From the NCBI GenBank assembly GCA_030674915.1, contig JASXSV010000003.1, positions 62,001 through 126,000 on the forward strand: DNA of 64,000 nucleotides, given 5' to 3'. Numbering within the stretch: position 1 is the stretch's first letter; each line of letters begins with the position of its first letter. A model generated the notes under the pieces. That model searched no databases. It saw only the letters and a list, made by a program, of their open reading frames with translations, and was not told where the DNA came from. Shown here piece by piece: positions 16,800 through 25,792 of this stretch. A program made the position numbers and the translations under genes. Source of the DNA: Candidatus Endonucleibacter bathymodioli (GTDB lineage: Bacteria > Pseudomonadota > Gammaproteobacteria > Pseudomonadales > Endozoicomonadaceae).

Positions 16800-17999
16800 G
16801 AGATCTTTGCACGAATCTCGCTAAATAACTGAAAATCAGGTATAATAAGCCTTGCACAATCAATGCCTTTCGGTGAAATTATGGCTTGGAAAAATCTGAA
16901 ACAACGCAGTCTAGCAGATTCAATGCTGATTGATCACGATGCAGTGAAAGAACTCGACTCTGTCCATGAACTCATTGATTGGGATCGCTTAGAGCATCAT
17001 CTGAAAGATATACATTCAAGTTCTCGAGGCGAAAAGGCATGGCCTCCACTGATGATGTTTAAGGCACTGCTGCTGCAAAGTTGGTATAAATTAAGCGATT
17101 CGGCCCTAGAGGAACAGCTTGCTCGCGATTTTTTATTTCGTCGATTTATTGCGCTCGACATTTCAGAGTCAGTGCCGGACCACAGTACTTTTTGGCGATT
17201 TAGACAGAAGCTCGATAAGTTGTTGCTTATGGATAAGTTGCTTCAAGAAATCAATTCCCAGCTTATAGATAAAGGTCTTTATATTAAATCTGGAGGTGTC
17301 AGTATTGTTGATGCTAGCGTAATTGAGGCTAAACAGTGTCGCCCAAATAAGGATAAAGACAAGCACTCAACACAGGATCCTGACGCGAAGTGGAACGTGA
17401 AAGCAGGTTCTGACGGGAAGAGTAAAAGTACCTACGGCTATAAAGCGCACATAAATGTCGATGAGGATGGGTTGATAAAATCGATCGGTTACACAGCAGG
17501 AAATATTCACGATTCAAATTGTTTCACTGAGCTATTAGATGGTGAAGAGTCGTCTGTTTATGCGGATAGTGCTTATTCCAGCAAGAAGCACAGTGAATGG
17601 CTGGATGATAGAAATATTGATAACAGAATAATAAGACGTGCTTATCGAAATAAACCATTAACAGAACATGATAAGTGCTTTAACCGTTTACATTCTGGCG
17701 TGCGCTGCACTGTGGAGCGAGTATTTGGCGTTTTGAAATTACACTACGGCATGGCGAAAGCTCGTTATCTTGGCTTAAGCCGAAATCGCACACGTTTTGA
17801 AATAATGTGTGTGGCGCACAATATTAAACGAGGTTTATCGATTCAGCAGGCAAGTTGCGTCTGAAAATCGAAAATGAAGGGTGAAATGGCTCGAATGGCG
17901 CATATTCGAACTGTAATTGTGTTTTTTAAGGCTTTATCCTCAAAAAAATACAATTTAATTAATAGTGGGGCTTATGCAGCGTTATCGTGCAAAGGTCTC
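16800..17999 (+). mobile_element. IS5-A element (copy A), intact
   Basis: Complete 1200-bp element with ends GAGATCTTTGCACGA and TCGTGCAAAGGTCTC and a perfect 5-bp flanking repeat ATTAT (16,795-16,799 and 18,000-18,004). The uninterrupted target sequence is preserved in the IS481 remnant at 35,644-35,665, which confirms the duplication. Used here as the reference copy. Confidence 0.93.
16863..17864 (+). CDS. IS5-A transposase (intact)
   Basis: 333-residue IS5-family transposase with complete frame. It differs from the copy at 2714-3715 at only a few positions (e.g. LEEQLARDFLF instead of LEKQLARDLLF). DDE core regions are SIVDASVIEA, VYADSAYSS and TVERVFGVLK. It catalyses cut-and-paste type movement of its element through the conserved acidic triad. 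The very high identity between two full copies indicates recent movement. Confidence 0.93.
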   Translation: MPFGEIMAWKNLKQRSLADSMLIDHDAVKELDSVHELIDWDRLEHHLKDIHSSSRGEKAWPPLMMFKALLLQSWYKLSDSALEEQLARDFLFRRFIALDISESVPDHSTFWRFRQKLDKLLLMDKLLQEINSQLIDKGLYIKSGGVSIVDASVIEAKQCRPNKDKDKHSTQDPDAKWNVKAGSDGKSKSTYGYKAHINVDEDGLIKSIGYTAGNIHDSNCFTELLDGEESSVYADSAYSSKKHSEWLDDRNIDNRIIRRAYRNKPLTEHDKCFNRLHSGVRCTVERVFGVLKLHYGMAKARYLGLSRNRTRFEIMCVAHNIKRGLSIQQASCV

Positions 18000-18400
18000 A
18001 TTATAAAAATCCACAAACCGCGCAAGGGCAGTTCTGCGATCCTGCCTTTAATCAAAGATATATTTAGTATGCCGCATCTTCATTAATATTTTGATCACAC
18101 GCACGGTCTTTGCCATGTGTTTGCGGTCGTTTCACTCTCGTGGATTTCTTGCCCAGTGCTATGATCTTGACTCAAAGACACAAAATCATGATCCGGCGTG
18201 CCTTTATATTTGTACCATTGTCAGAATAATTTCATTCAATCGTGTAGGGATATTCCTCCATGACCTGTCTCAAAACTCTGCTGCGGATGCTTGGGTTTTA
18301 TCAGGCAGGATACCGACATGCAGCTGACGAGAAAAGTCTTCTACAGATATACATTCAAGTTCTCGAGGCGAAAAGGCATGGCGCCACTTATGATGTTTAA

Positions 18401-19561
18401 TGAATCTCTGAACAAGCACGTTGATTTTTTACCCAAGCCTAAAAATCTAAATTTAAATTTATGGTGTATATATTCATCTTATGGGCGTGTTTTTAGGTAA
18501 ATTCGACCTATTTTTTTCGTTTCCCTCGCTTTTGGTGAGTTTTGGGCGGATTAACCCCCCAAACGCCCTCGTAGCATGTAAAGATTGGCCAGTCCAAGCA
18601 GGGTGAATACTTGAGCTGCATTTTTTACTAAGCCTTTGTAGCTGGCTTTCTTGTATCCGAACTGACATTTTATCACGCGAAAGCAATGCTCAGCTCTGGC
18701 GCACAGTTGTGAGTTTTTACGGTTTTGTTTCTTTTGCGATGAGCTCATATTTTTCTTTGGTTTACGTTTGTCATTGACCTTCCAGATCATGCCAAGGCTG
18801 CGTGCTCCTCGTTTGTAAGTGTCACTAGTATAACCCGAATCTGCGAATACTACTTTGTCATCTTTGCGCAGTAACTTGGGTAACTCGTTAACATCAACTT
18901 TATTGGCTGGTGTGATGGTTGCGCTATGTATAGCGTTGCTATTGATGTCTGGTCCTATGTGTATTTTAAAACCAAAATAATATTGGTTGTTTTTACGGGT
19001 GGAACGCACATCTGGGTCGCGTTTTTTGTCTTTGTTTTTAGTAGAGCCGGGAGCATGAATAATGGTCGCATCTACCATGCTGCCTTGAGATACTTTGATG
19101 CCTTTTTCAACAAGATATTGATTGATATCCGCAAAGATCGTTGCGCTAAGCAGGTGCTTTTCAATTAGTCGTCTGAAATTAAGTGTGGTGGTTTCATTAG
19201 GTATGGCATCTGATAATTCAAGTTGCGCAAACCGCCGCATACAGTCCATATCGTATAAGGCATGCTCTGCTGCAGGATCTCATAATGAGTACCATTGCTG
19301 TAAGAAATAAATCCGCAACATGCGTTTCATTGGCATTGGTGGGAGACCTTTGACTTCCCTTAGGATTGTAAGGTTCTATAATATTGAGCAGGCGTACCTA
19401 TGGTACGGTTTTTTCCATTTCATTTAGAAAGAGCTCACGTTTAGTGATAACTTTTTTATGGGTGTATTCTGCGGATGCGAAAGTTATTTGTTTCATAGGA
19501 CAATGCTGTTTGTTTGTGTGGCTGTATTATCGCACATTTATTATACTTGTTCAGAGATTCC
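18401..19561 (-). mobile_element. IS5-C element, inactive
   Basis: A third IS5-family element with terminal repeats (T/G)GAATCTCTGAACAAG. On its left is a 55-base IS5-A fragment (18,346-18,400) and on its right an IS5-B fragment. The flanking tetranucleotides are TTAA and TTAG, so they are not a clean duplication; the neighbours seem to have been exchanged by recombination. Related to but distinct from IS5-B. Confidence 0.75.
18551..19330 (-). pseudogene. IS5-C transposase with in-frame stop
   Basis: The open part (18,551-19,249, 232 codons) holds the catalytic domain: QGSMVDATIIHAPGSTKNK, VVFADSGYTSDTYKRGARS, RAEHCFRVIKCQFGYKKAS. Upstream in the same frame RMLRIYFLQQWYSL is followed by TGA (19,280-19,282) where related transposases have Ser, then DPAAEHALYD continues. 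Further upstream a frameshift separates the N-terminus. About 60% similar by eye to IS5-B. Confidence 0.82.
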
Positions 19562-19874
19562 TTAGGTTGCCTTTTCTTGGGTTGTGCTTGTCATTGACCT
19601 TCCAGTGTAATCCTAAGAATCGTGCGCCTAGCTTATATGAGCCCACATCGCCAAAGATTACTTCGTCGTCTTCTCGCAAAAAAGGAGGGCAGTTCGCCAA
19701 TATCTGCTTTATTGGCAGAGGTAACTGTTACTGTATGAGCAGTACCACTATTTACATCCGCACCAACATGGGTCTTCATGCCAAAGTACCACTGATTTCC
19801 TTTATGTGTTTGGTGCATTTCAGGATCACGTTTGTCTTCGGCGTTTTGGAGATTCAATCATAGATTCCCTAGCA
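19562..19874 (-). mobile_element. IS5-B internal-deletion fragment
   Basis: Pieces of IS5-B: the region coding for the catalytic domain (DPEMHQTHKGNQWYFGMKTH, then GADVNSGTAHTVTVTSANKA) and one terminal repeat (TCAATCATAGATTCCCTAG) near 19,855-19,874. Most of the element is missing. Non-functional. Confidence 0.7.
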
Positions 19875-19899
19875 AAATTCAATGAGACTACGAGTGTAG

Positions 19900-20012
19900 G
19901 TGATTGGGGTGAGTGAGAGTAACCAATAACCCCACACCTTCAAGTGGCATGGGTATATCCCCGTTACGATTGAAGGTGAGAGTAGGCGACAAAGGAACTA
20001 AGCACTATGAGC
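19900..20012. repeat. Dispersed intergenic repeat, copy
   Basis: Contains GGGTGAGTGAGAGTAACCAA, ACCTTCAAGTGGCATGGGTA, GAAGGTGAGAGTAGGCGACA and CTATGAGCCTA. The same parts, in the same order, recur in other gaps (best copies 23,676-23,832, 42,666-42,801, 55,927-56,046 and, inverted, 56,814-56,928). Never found inside a gene here. Confidence 0.65.
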
Positions 20013-20130
20013 CTATCAGGAATAGGTGCGAACCTATCAAGTCATTTGAGTTTTAGTTTTACGTCCGTATATTCATAGGGCTATACTTATAGTGCTAGTA
20101 ATTTCGTCACCAACAGGGAGTGAGTGACTA

Positions 20131-20880
20131 CTAATCTTTGAGTGCTTTTAGTGGAATAACAGAGTGTGGCTTTTTAGTACCCATAAAGGAGCCAAGCCAG
20201 CCAGCAATGCCTACAGCTTCTGTGCTTGGTTGCGCTATGTCAATTTTTGACATGCGGCTCATCAGATCGTCTTTCTGTTTTGCCTCTTTAAAATCGCTTT
20301 TTGGAATATTGTTCATATTTCTCTTCTGTATCACGGTGGTCGTTGCTATATTTTCTTTAATTATTTCAGATCGGTCTACCTTAAAACTTTCTATGAAAAT
20401 GGATGCGATATACATTTCAGTTGTAGAGTTCCAAGGAAGACACAAATCTATAACACTCTGTGTGTTATGTCTTGTCGGATCGGCATAAGATATGGTGCCT
20501 TCATTGTCATGCAGTGTCACCTTAAATACATTTTTAGGAAGATTAGAAAAAGAAGCAGTAAGCACCTGTCGTTTGTAGCCGGCTTGTTGAACGGACATGT
20601 GTACACTGCCAGGGTATAGGTTTTTGCGTATTGATTTCGGGTCATTTTTTCCCGTGGTAAAAAAGACCAGTTTCTTCACATTAACTTCCCGGACGCAGGA
20701 AGCCTTCCCTGTCTCGTTTTGAGGTTTATAATTTTGGTCGTGTATTGTTAGAGCAAGTGTTCGTACCGTTGTATTTATTATCGAAGGTTGACCCACCTTT
20801 TTTACCGTAGCTTCAAATATTTTTTGTGGTGCTAATGTATCACAATCACACCATTTAGGTGTAGGGTTTCTGCCGGTCAT
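20131..20880 (-). CDS. Hypothetical protein coupled to the upstream Cys-rich gene
   Basis: I do not recognise this 249-residue protein. Its start (MTGRNPTPKW) overlaps the stop of the upstream gene as ATGA, so the two are translationally coupled and probably work together. It contains three Cys early on (CDCDTLAPQ, ASCVREV), a beta-rich middle (HMSVQQAGYKRQVLTASFSN), basic patches, and a C-terminal Gly/Trp segment (AVGIAGWLGSFMGTKKPHSV) that could be membrane-associated. No signal peptide at its own start. The neighbours on both sides are IS debris. A secreted or surface role is only a guess from its partner. Confidence 0.6.
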   Translation of the reverse strand: MTGRNPTPKWCDCDTLAPQKIFEATVKKVGQPSIINTTVRTLALTIHDQNYKPQNETGKASCVREVNVKKLVFFTTGKNDPKSIRKNLYPGSVHMSVQQAGYKRQVLTASFSNLPKNVFKVTLHDNEGTISYADPTRHNTQSVIDLCLPWNSTTEMYIASIFIESFKVDRSEIIKENIATTTVIQKRNMNNIPKSDFKEAKQKDDLMSRMSKIDIAQPSTEAVGIAGWLGSFMGTKKPHSVIPLKALKD

Positions 20881-22644
20881 GACATGGCTTTGAATACTCT
20901 TTTGCATTTATCACTAAGATCACGTAATGTCTTATTTTTTGGTGCAGTCACTGCATTATCATTAGTGATTAGATAAGCACTTGTTACTGCATTTCCTATC
21001 TTATTATTCGCAATAGAAACACGACAAGTAGTTTTATGCTCTTTCAAATTTGTACCACAATCATCTTCAGATATTGTAAATGTCATACTTCCAGTAAATG
21101 CTTGCGCATATCTATTTATCTTTCCATAAGTATCAGTATCTGCAGGAAGAGGGTGGGTTTCCGTCACGGATTTCCAATTGGCAGCAAGTATACTATTACG
21201 CATGCCAGGTGACGCCTCCCCCTTTAGTATCCAATTGCATGGACCACGCGGAGTAGGTGTAATTGACCACCTATCATGCTGTTGATCATGCCAATTAAAT
21301 TTAAATCCAATAGACTGGCCGGCCGATGGTCTGTTGAATATATCACCGTTAATATTAAACGTATAATGTAGTATATCCCCATCCCCAGAGTTGTCCTTGA
21401 TGAGAATTCCATCCTGATAATTAGGAGTCACAGACGTTTCATTAAGTGTTGTGTTTTGAGTGGCTTCATCTGTTGTAATGATTGTTTCCAAGCAAGCCTG
21501 TAGAGTTGCCATTGGCGAAATGCTGGAATTCGTGCGCAAAGGCTCAATATCAACATCCACAGTAAGAGATCCAGAGGTATCATCCTGTGTTATTAAAAAA
21601 TGAACAGGAAATGCTTGTGATCCACTATTAGATTCTGGACGCTTCATATTAATTATCGCTGGGATATGAATATTGTCTTTGCAAAAGACATCACGATTAA
21701 ACACAAGTATATCGACGTCTGTCACACGCTGATCATAATAAGAATTCTGAGGATAAGCCCAGATATATTGATTTCCTCTTTGTTCTCTAGCTTGGACGGT
21801 GCCTATTGCTTGTATAAAGTTGCACGTCCTCTCAGATCTTCTCACAACAAGCTTCAAAGGGTCATAGGCTATAAGATTTGTGCCGCGTTGAGTAGTATTA
21901 TAGTTAGTTCTCATCTGCGAGCATTCCTCGGGTGATAGATGCAGTTTAAATACAAAGCAAGAATATTTTTTGTTAGTTCCTTTGACGCTATCACAATAAT
22001 TTTGGGTAATATATAATTGATATTGGTCTATAGGAGAGGCTCCACTCTCATATGGAACTACATCTTTTGCCCAAAAAGGCGCATGGCAAAGTTCTTCCTG
22101 CCCAAGAGCATAAGAAACTCCACCTTGAATTGTTAAAGGTATATGAGTTGAAAGGGTGATCTAATGCTCTTATAACAGCATATAGAGAGCAATCGCTAGA
22201 CATGAGTAGCTCAATGCTATCGCCGGTAGAGTTTAAAAGAGAGTGGCCTTCGTTGCTGGAGATTGATTCTTCGTCTAAATATGCAGTTGTATCTTGGGGC
22301 ATCGAATGATACTTTTTGGAGCATTCGTCATGTTTGTCAGAAGAAGGGCAGCAGGGCATGGGTGGGAGATCATTATGCCGAAATATACTTTGAAAGCAAT
22401 GACCATCTTTCCCATTTTCTTCATTTACCTCATTGCTTTGCATCATGAACTCGTGTAGATTATCATATACCTTTTGCTGAGTCGCAATATTTGGAGCAAA
22501 TATTATTTCTCTTGCGCCAGTGTTATTTTGTCTGCCGGAATGGTCATCTATTGACATGATATTCATCAAAGCAACCTGCCCAGTTTGTGTCCAGTCTTTA
22601 TACTGAGCAGGGAAAGCTGATGAACAAAATACGATTGGAAACAA
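20877..22644 (-). pseudogene. Cys-rich, probably secreted protein, broken by a frameshift
   Basis: Two open segments form one gene of about 590 codons. The first (22,644 to ~22,155) begins FPIVFCSSAFPAQYKDW, the end of a signal peptide with an AFPA-Q cleavage-like site. In-frame hydrophobic codons (LGIKLTHFWVL) continue upstream until a TAA near 22,690, so the true ATG is lost or out of frame. Near 22,150-22,160 the frame must change, after ...VIRALDHP. It then reads LSTHIPLTIQGGVSYALGQ and runs without a stop into MRTNYNTTQRG and on to 20,877. More than fifteen Cys residues suggest disulfides outside the cytoplasm. No family recognised. A sequencing error could also explain the frameshift. 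Confidence 0.6.
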
Positions 22645-22690
22645 TACCCAAAAATGCGTAAGTTTTATTCCAAGCTGCGCATGTTTTTAA

Positions 22691-23146
22691 AAAAATAAAA
22701 TATATTTCATATATACCGTCTGAGTATCAGTAGTATTCAAATAAACGACTTTGTCAGTCTGCTTAGGGCGTTGACATTTGATGTAAAATGCTAGGTTGGA
22801 TAGAGATATAATACTATCATCTATGCTAACGATCATGTTTGTTGGAAAGAAGTCGGTTCATTAACTTACGTCGACTGACCAAGGATAATCTCTATGAGAT
22901 GGAAATGCAGATACTACGTATATGAAATTAATTGTCAAGTAATATTCCCTGTTGTTCTTCAGGTTTTAATCGCAAGTACAGCTGAAATAATGCAATAAAC
23001 AATAGGTTAAATCTTGATATATACTCCTATATGAGTATATGAGTATAGGAGTATATTTTATTTCCAGTTGCGGAGTGGCTAATAAGATTAGGGCTCAAAT
23101 GAATGGGGCTAAAAATTGTAGAAGGGTGAGTAATCTCTGATTCATA
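22691..23146. other. Non-coding gap with a long palindrome
   Basis: No gene is visible. At 23,019-23,056 there is a perfect inverted repeat with 13-bp arms (ATATACTCCTATA / TATAGGAGTATAT) around a 12-base loop that itself repeats TGAGTATATGAG. It lacks a T-tract, so it is more likely an operator or a mobile-element end than a terminator. Confidence 0.45.
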
Positions 23147-23665
23147 ATGGGATGGACAATCATTAGGGAAAAGTGCAAACACAACAGCACTGATTCCAAA
23201 CTAAAGCTGCCCCGGCTGCTATTAAGGGAGATTAGGCAGTCCCTGAGCTTGCAGTGCACCTCCGCTCATCATGGTATGGCAATTGGAAGCGGGCAGGTAA
23301 GCTATCTACTGCAAGGGTTCATTATTTGTTAGTCGGACTAACCAGGTGAGACCGACAGATATAATATATATTCCTGTGGAGAGTGGTTTTATGCACCTGT
23401 TAGCTATTATGGGCTGGTTCAGTCGACTAGTTCTGATTTAACATCAGGGAGCTGATTTCTGTGTGGATGCCATTGAGAAAGATTTGGATCATTTTGGTAT
23501 CATGATATTTTCAAGACTGATCAGGTAAGTCGGTGCGGCAACGATGTCTTTACCTGTGTCTCAAGGAGTTCAGTATGATTCAACAAAGTAGATCATATAC
23601 TGGCATATCGGCATGCAACAATCTTTACAATGCAGCTCAAGATCTTCGTATAGGCCATTGATTTA
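23147..23665 (+). pseudogene. IS3-family element remnant (OrfA and OrfB)
   Basis: 23,147-23,330 is a decayed OrfA: KCKHNSTDSKLKL parallels the KRKHNSADFKAKV start of IS3 OrfA, and the SAHHGMAIGSGQ stretch parallels its helix-turn-helix. 23,385-23,600 is a decayed OrfB integrase core: MHLLAIMGWFSRLVL, then ADFCVDAIEKDLDHFG and a broken FNTDQGSQF region. Several stops and frameshifts. Inactive. Confidence 0.65.
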
Positions 23666-23675
23666 CACCAGTCAC

Positions 23676-23832
23676 CATTGAAGGTGTTGGTAGGCGATAA
23701 ATGAGTGAATCATCATGAGTCTACGAAGAGTAGGTGTTTGGGGTGAGTGAGAGTAGTCAATAATCACGCACTTTAAGGTGGATGGGTATATATCCACATA
23801 CTATGGAAGTGCAAATAGGCGACAAAGGGATG
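23676..23832. repeat. Dispersed intergenic repeat, best plus-strand copy
   Basis: Nearly complete unit: GAAGGTGTTGGTAGGCGATA, then ATGAGTCTACGAAGAGTAGG, then GGGGTGAGTGAGAGTAGTCA, then GATGGGTATATATCC and a second GTGCAAATAGGCGACAAAG. It lies in the gap downstream of the phosphatase-like gene. Confidence 0.65.
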
Positions 23833-23883
23833 AATGCTCTCTATTTTTATTTTCAAAAAAAGGTAAGTGGACTGGCGGAGAAT

Positions 23884-25524
23884 CTATTTGCCTGCAGTGG
23901 GTCTTCCTGGCCAGCCTTTTAGCTGGTTGATCCGCAGTTTTGCTAACTCTTCTTCTGTCATTAATTCGAGTTTTTTATTGTTAGCAGCCTCTCTGAGAGT
24001 AAGTCGAATGTCGGGCATGCTGAGTAAGTTAGGTATAAGTATATATTTTCTTCCAAATTGTGATTTCACTTTATCTGCGGTTTTTGCAAGGCGTGGGTTG
24101 AGTTTTTGTTCTGTTAAATCAAAGTCATCCAATTTATCTCCAATCATAAGAACTATTTGGTATTTTTTCCCTTTTATATGGCCACTTTCAATTGCTTTTC
24201 TGCTGAATGATTTATCACAACCTAGGCCTTTGTTTGGGCAATAATGTGCCGCGAATAGAATGTGATCTGTATCTGTATTGGGTAATCCGTGTTTTTTGAG
24301 GTTACTAATAGTTGCCCTCTCAATATCTCCAGATTCGTTTTTTCGATTTGATGATATAGGACGATTGGATATATAGAATATCTCGAATCCCAAGGTTTTT
24401 GCCTGTTGTAGAAAAGGCTTGACTCCATTGATCAAAGTATTATCAGTATGCAGTAGTTTTGTATCTCGGTTATGGATATTATTTTTTATATTTAATAGGC
24501 TGAGGTTGTCAGCAATGTTAAGAATCGTGCCGTCGACGTTAACTACTATTGCTGGGAGGTTGGTTTTTGCGTTTTTAGCGATTTGTTTTAGTTGCCAAAT
24601 TGCCTGATTATAAGCTTGATAGTTAAGTGCCCAGCAACTGCCAGAAAAATTTTGCCAGATAGCAGCTTGCATCATATGCTGTCTGAACTGAGGATCGGTG
24701 GTAGTATTAAGAGAAGTATTGAGTTTCTCCAAGCGTATTATATGTTTTCCGTGGCTTGTTAAGCTGTTGTAGTTATTTATGAGAGAGCTTTCCCATGGGC
24801 CGTATAATGGATTTGGTATTATTATCCACTGGTTCCCGAACTTCTCTGAGTGTATATCACTCCATGCTTGTGGTTTTGTAAGGAAATGTGGAGGAAGAGT
24901 GGTCATGTCTTCAAGCTGGTCTCCGATAACCATAATGGTGTTGAAGCCTTTATTTTTAACTCTGTTGTATTGTTCTTTCTTGCTCATAGAAGAGCCTTCG
25001 GAAGGTTGCAACAGAATATGATCTTTGTTAGCAAAGGGGAATCCATGATGATGTAATGTCTGGATAGTTTGCTTCATTACGTTGTGGGGACGCTCGCTAC
25101 TATAGAAAACTTCAACGCCAAGATTGGCCACCTGTTTAATGAAATCGACAGCACCAGGTAAAGCTTCCAGTTGTTGATCTTTATCGTGCCACCAAGCTGT
25201 GGTGCTCTCTGTGTCGAGTGCATCCCCGGTACCAACAAGGCTGGAAAAAAGTGGAGTGCTTCCTAAGATAGTATCGTCAATATCGATAATAATGGCTGGA
25301 TGAGAGTTTTTGGGAGTAAGAGTAAGCTTTTCTTTTACTTGGTCTGAAGCGATATTGAATCCTTGATAAACAAGAGCGCGGTATTCCGGAGAATTTTGCA
25401 TCCAGTAAGCGGCAATTACGACCTCATTATTCAAGTCTTGTTGAGAGTATACCTGAGGTTGGCTACCGAAACTTGTTGTACTGATAGTTGAGATGATCAA
25501 CGATTGGACAAAATATTTAAGCAT
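23884..25524 (-). CDS. Tandem-domain class III/e(P4)-like acid phosphatase (HAD), exported
   Basis: 546 residues from ATG 25,524, where a signal peptide begins (MLKYFVQSLIISTISTTSFG). Two HAD domains of the 5'-nucleotidase, lipoprotein e(P4) family lie in tandem. Domain 1: motif I IIDIDDTILG (Asp81, Asp83), motif II FYSSERP, motif III/IV VIGDQLEDM. Domain 2 (~300-540): motif I reads VVNVDGTILN, so the nucleophile Asp is Asn329; motif II FYISNRP and motif IV MIGDKLDDF are kept. Domain 1 should hydrolyse phosphomonoesters in the periplasm, helping use host nucleotides. Domain 2 is predicted inactive for phosphoryl transfer and may be structural. No lipobox Cys is visible, unlike e(P4). A longer in-frame start at 25,623 lacks a signal peptide at its N-terminus. 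Confidence 0.82.
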   Translation of the reverse strand: MLKYFVQSLIISTISTTSFGSQPQVYSQQDLNNEVVIAAYWMQNSPEYRALVYQGFNIASDQVKEKLTLTPKNSHPAIIIDIDDTILGSTPLFSSLVGTGDALDTESTTAWWHDKDQQLEALPGAVDFIKQVANLGVEVFYSSERPHNVMKQTIQTLHHHGFPFANKDHILLQPSEGSSMSKKEQYNRVKNKGFNTIMVIGDQLEDMTTLPPHFLTKPQAWSDIHSEKFGNQWIIIPNPLYGPWESSLINNYNSLTSHGKHIIRLEKLNTSLNTTTDPQFRQHMMQAAIWQNFSGSCWALNYQAYNQAIWQLKQIAKNAKTNLPAIVVNVDGTILNIADNLSLLNIKNNIHNRDTKLLHTDNTLINGVKPFLQQAKTLGFEIFYISNRPISSNRKNESGDIERATISNLKKHGLPNTDTDHILFAAHYCPNKGLGCDKSFSRKAIESGHIKGKKYQIVLMIGDKLDDFDLTEQKLNPRLAKTADKVKSQFGRKYILIPNLLSMPDIRLTLREAANNKKLELMTEEELAKLRINQLKGWPGRPTAGK

Positions 25525-25639
25525 GAGTTTGTACTCGTTTCTAGTTGAACTTATAATATCATATGGCTCAAGGTGCCAGTTGGGATGGCTCATCTTGACC
25601 GTGCGGTACACAGATATAAGCACTTTATTCTATGCCATT

Positions 25640-25715
25640 ATCTATTAAAGGTGTTGGTAGGTAAGAGAGCGAAGCTTTATGATTCTATGAATAATAGTAG
25701 GTTGGTGGCCTGATT
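25640..25715. repeat. Dispersed intergenic repeat, partial copy
   Basis: AAAGGTGTTGGTAGGTAAGA followed by GCGAAGCTTTATGATTCTAT and GAATAATAGTAGG aligns with the first half of the unit at 23,676. It lies just upstream of the phosphatase-like gene and may include its leader. Confidence 0.5.
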
Positions 25716-25792
25716 GATAGTGTAAATAACTCTGTGTATTTGCCTTAGTTAAACGTAATCTGATAATCGTGTTTCAAAAACAATTATAAAGT

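Larger units (their letters stand above)
16725..18345 (-). pseudogene. IS481-family transposase remnant split by IS5-A
   Basis: Minus-strand remnant in two parts, 16,725-16,799 and 18,000-18,345, separated by the IS5-A copy. Joined across the ATTAT target it reads ...RFVDFYNTVKIHKGINNMTP then YELLKEYFKL-stop, the C-terminus of IS481-type integrase-core transposases. Upstream (18,060-18,300) are decayed versions of KYSDNGTEYKGTPEHDFVA and the QKCT motif. Sister remnants lie at 33,599-34,165 and 35,644-36,175. Confidence 0.65.

Noticed and set aside
18091..18327. 78-codon plus-strand frame
   Set aside because: It is antisense to the IS481-type remnant, whose minus-strand motifs explain the sequence.
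19384..19863. 159-codon plus-strand frame
   Set aside because: Crosses the joint between IS5-C and an IS5-B fragment; antisense to recognisable transposase sequence.
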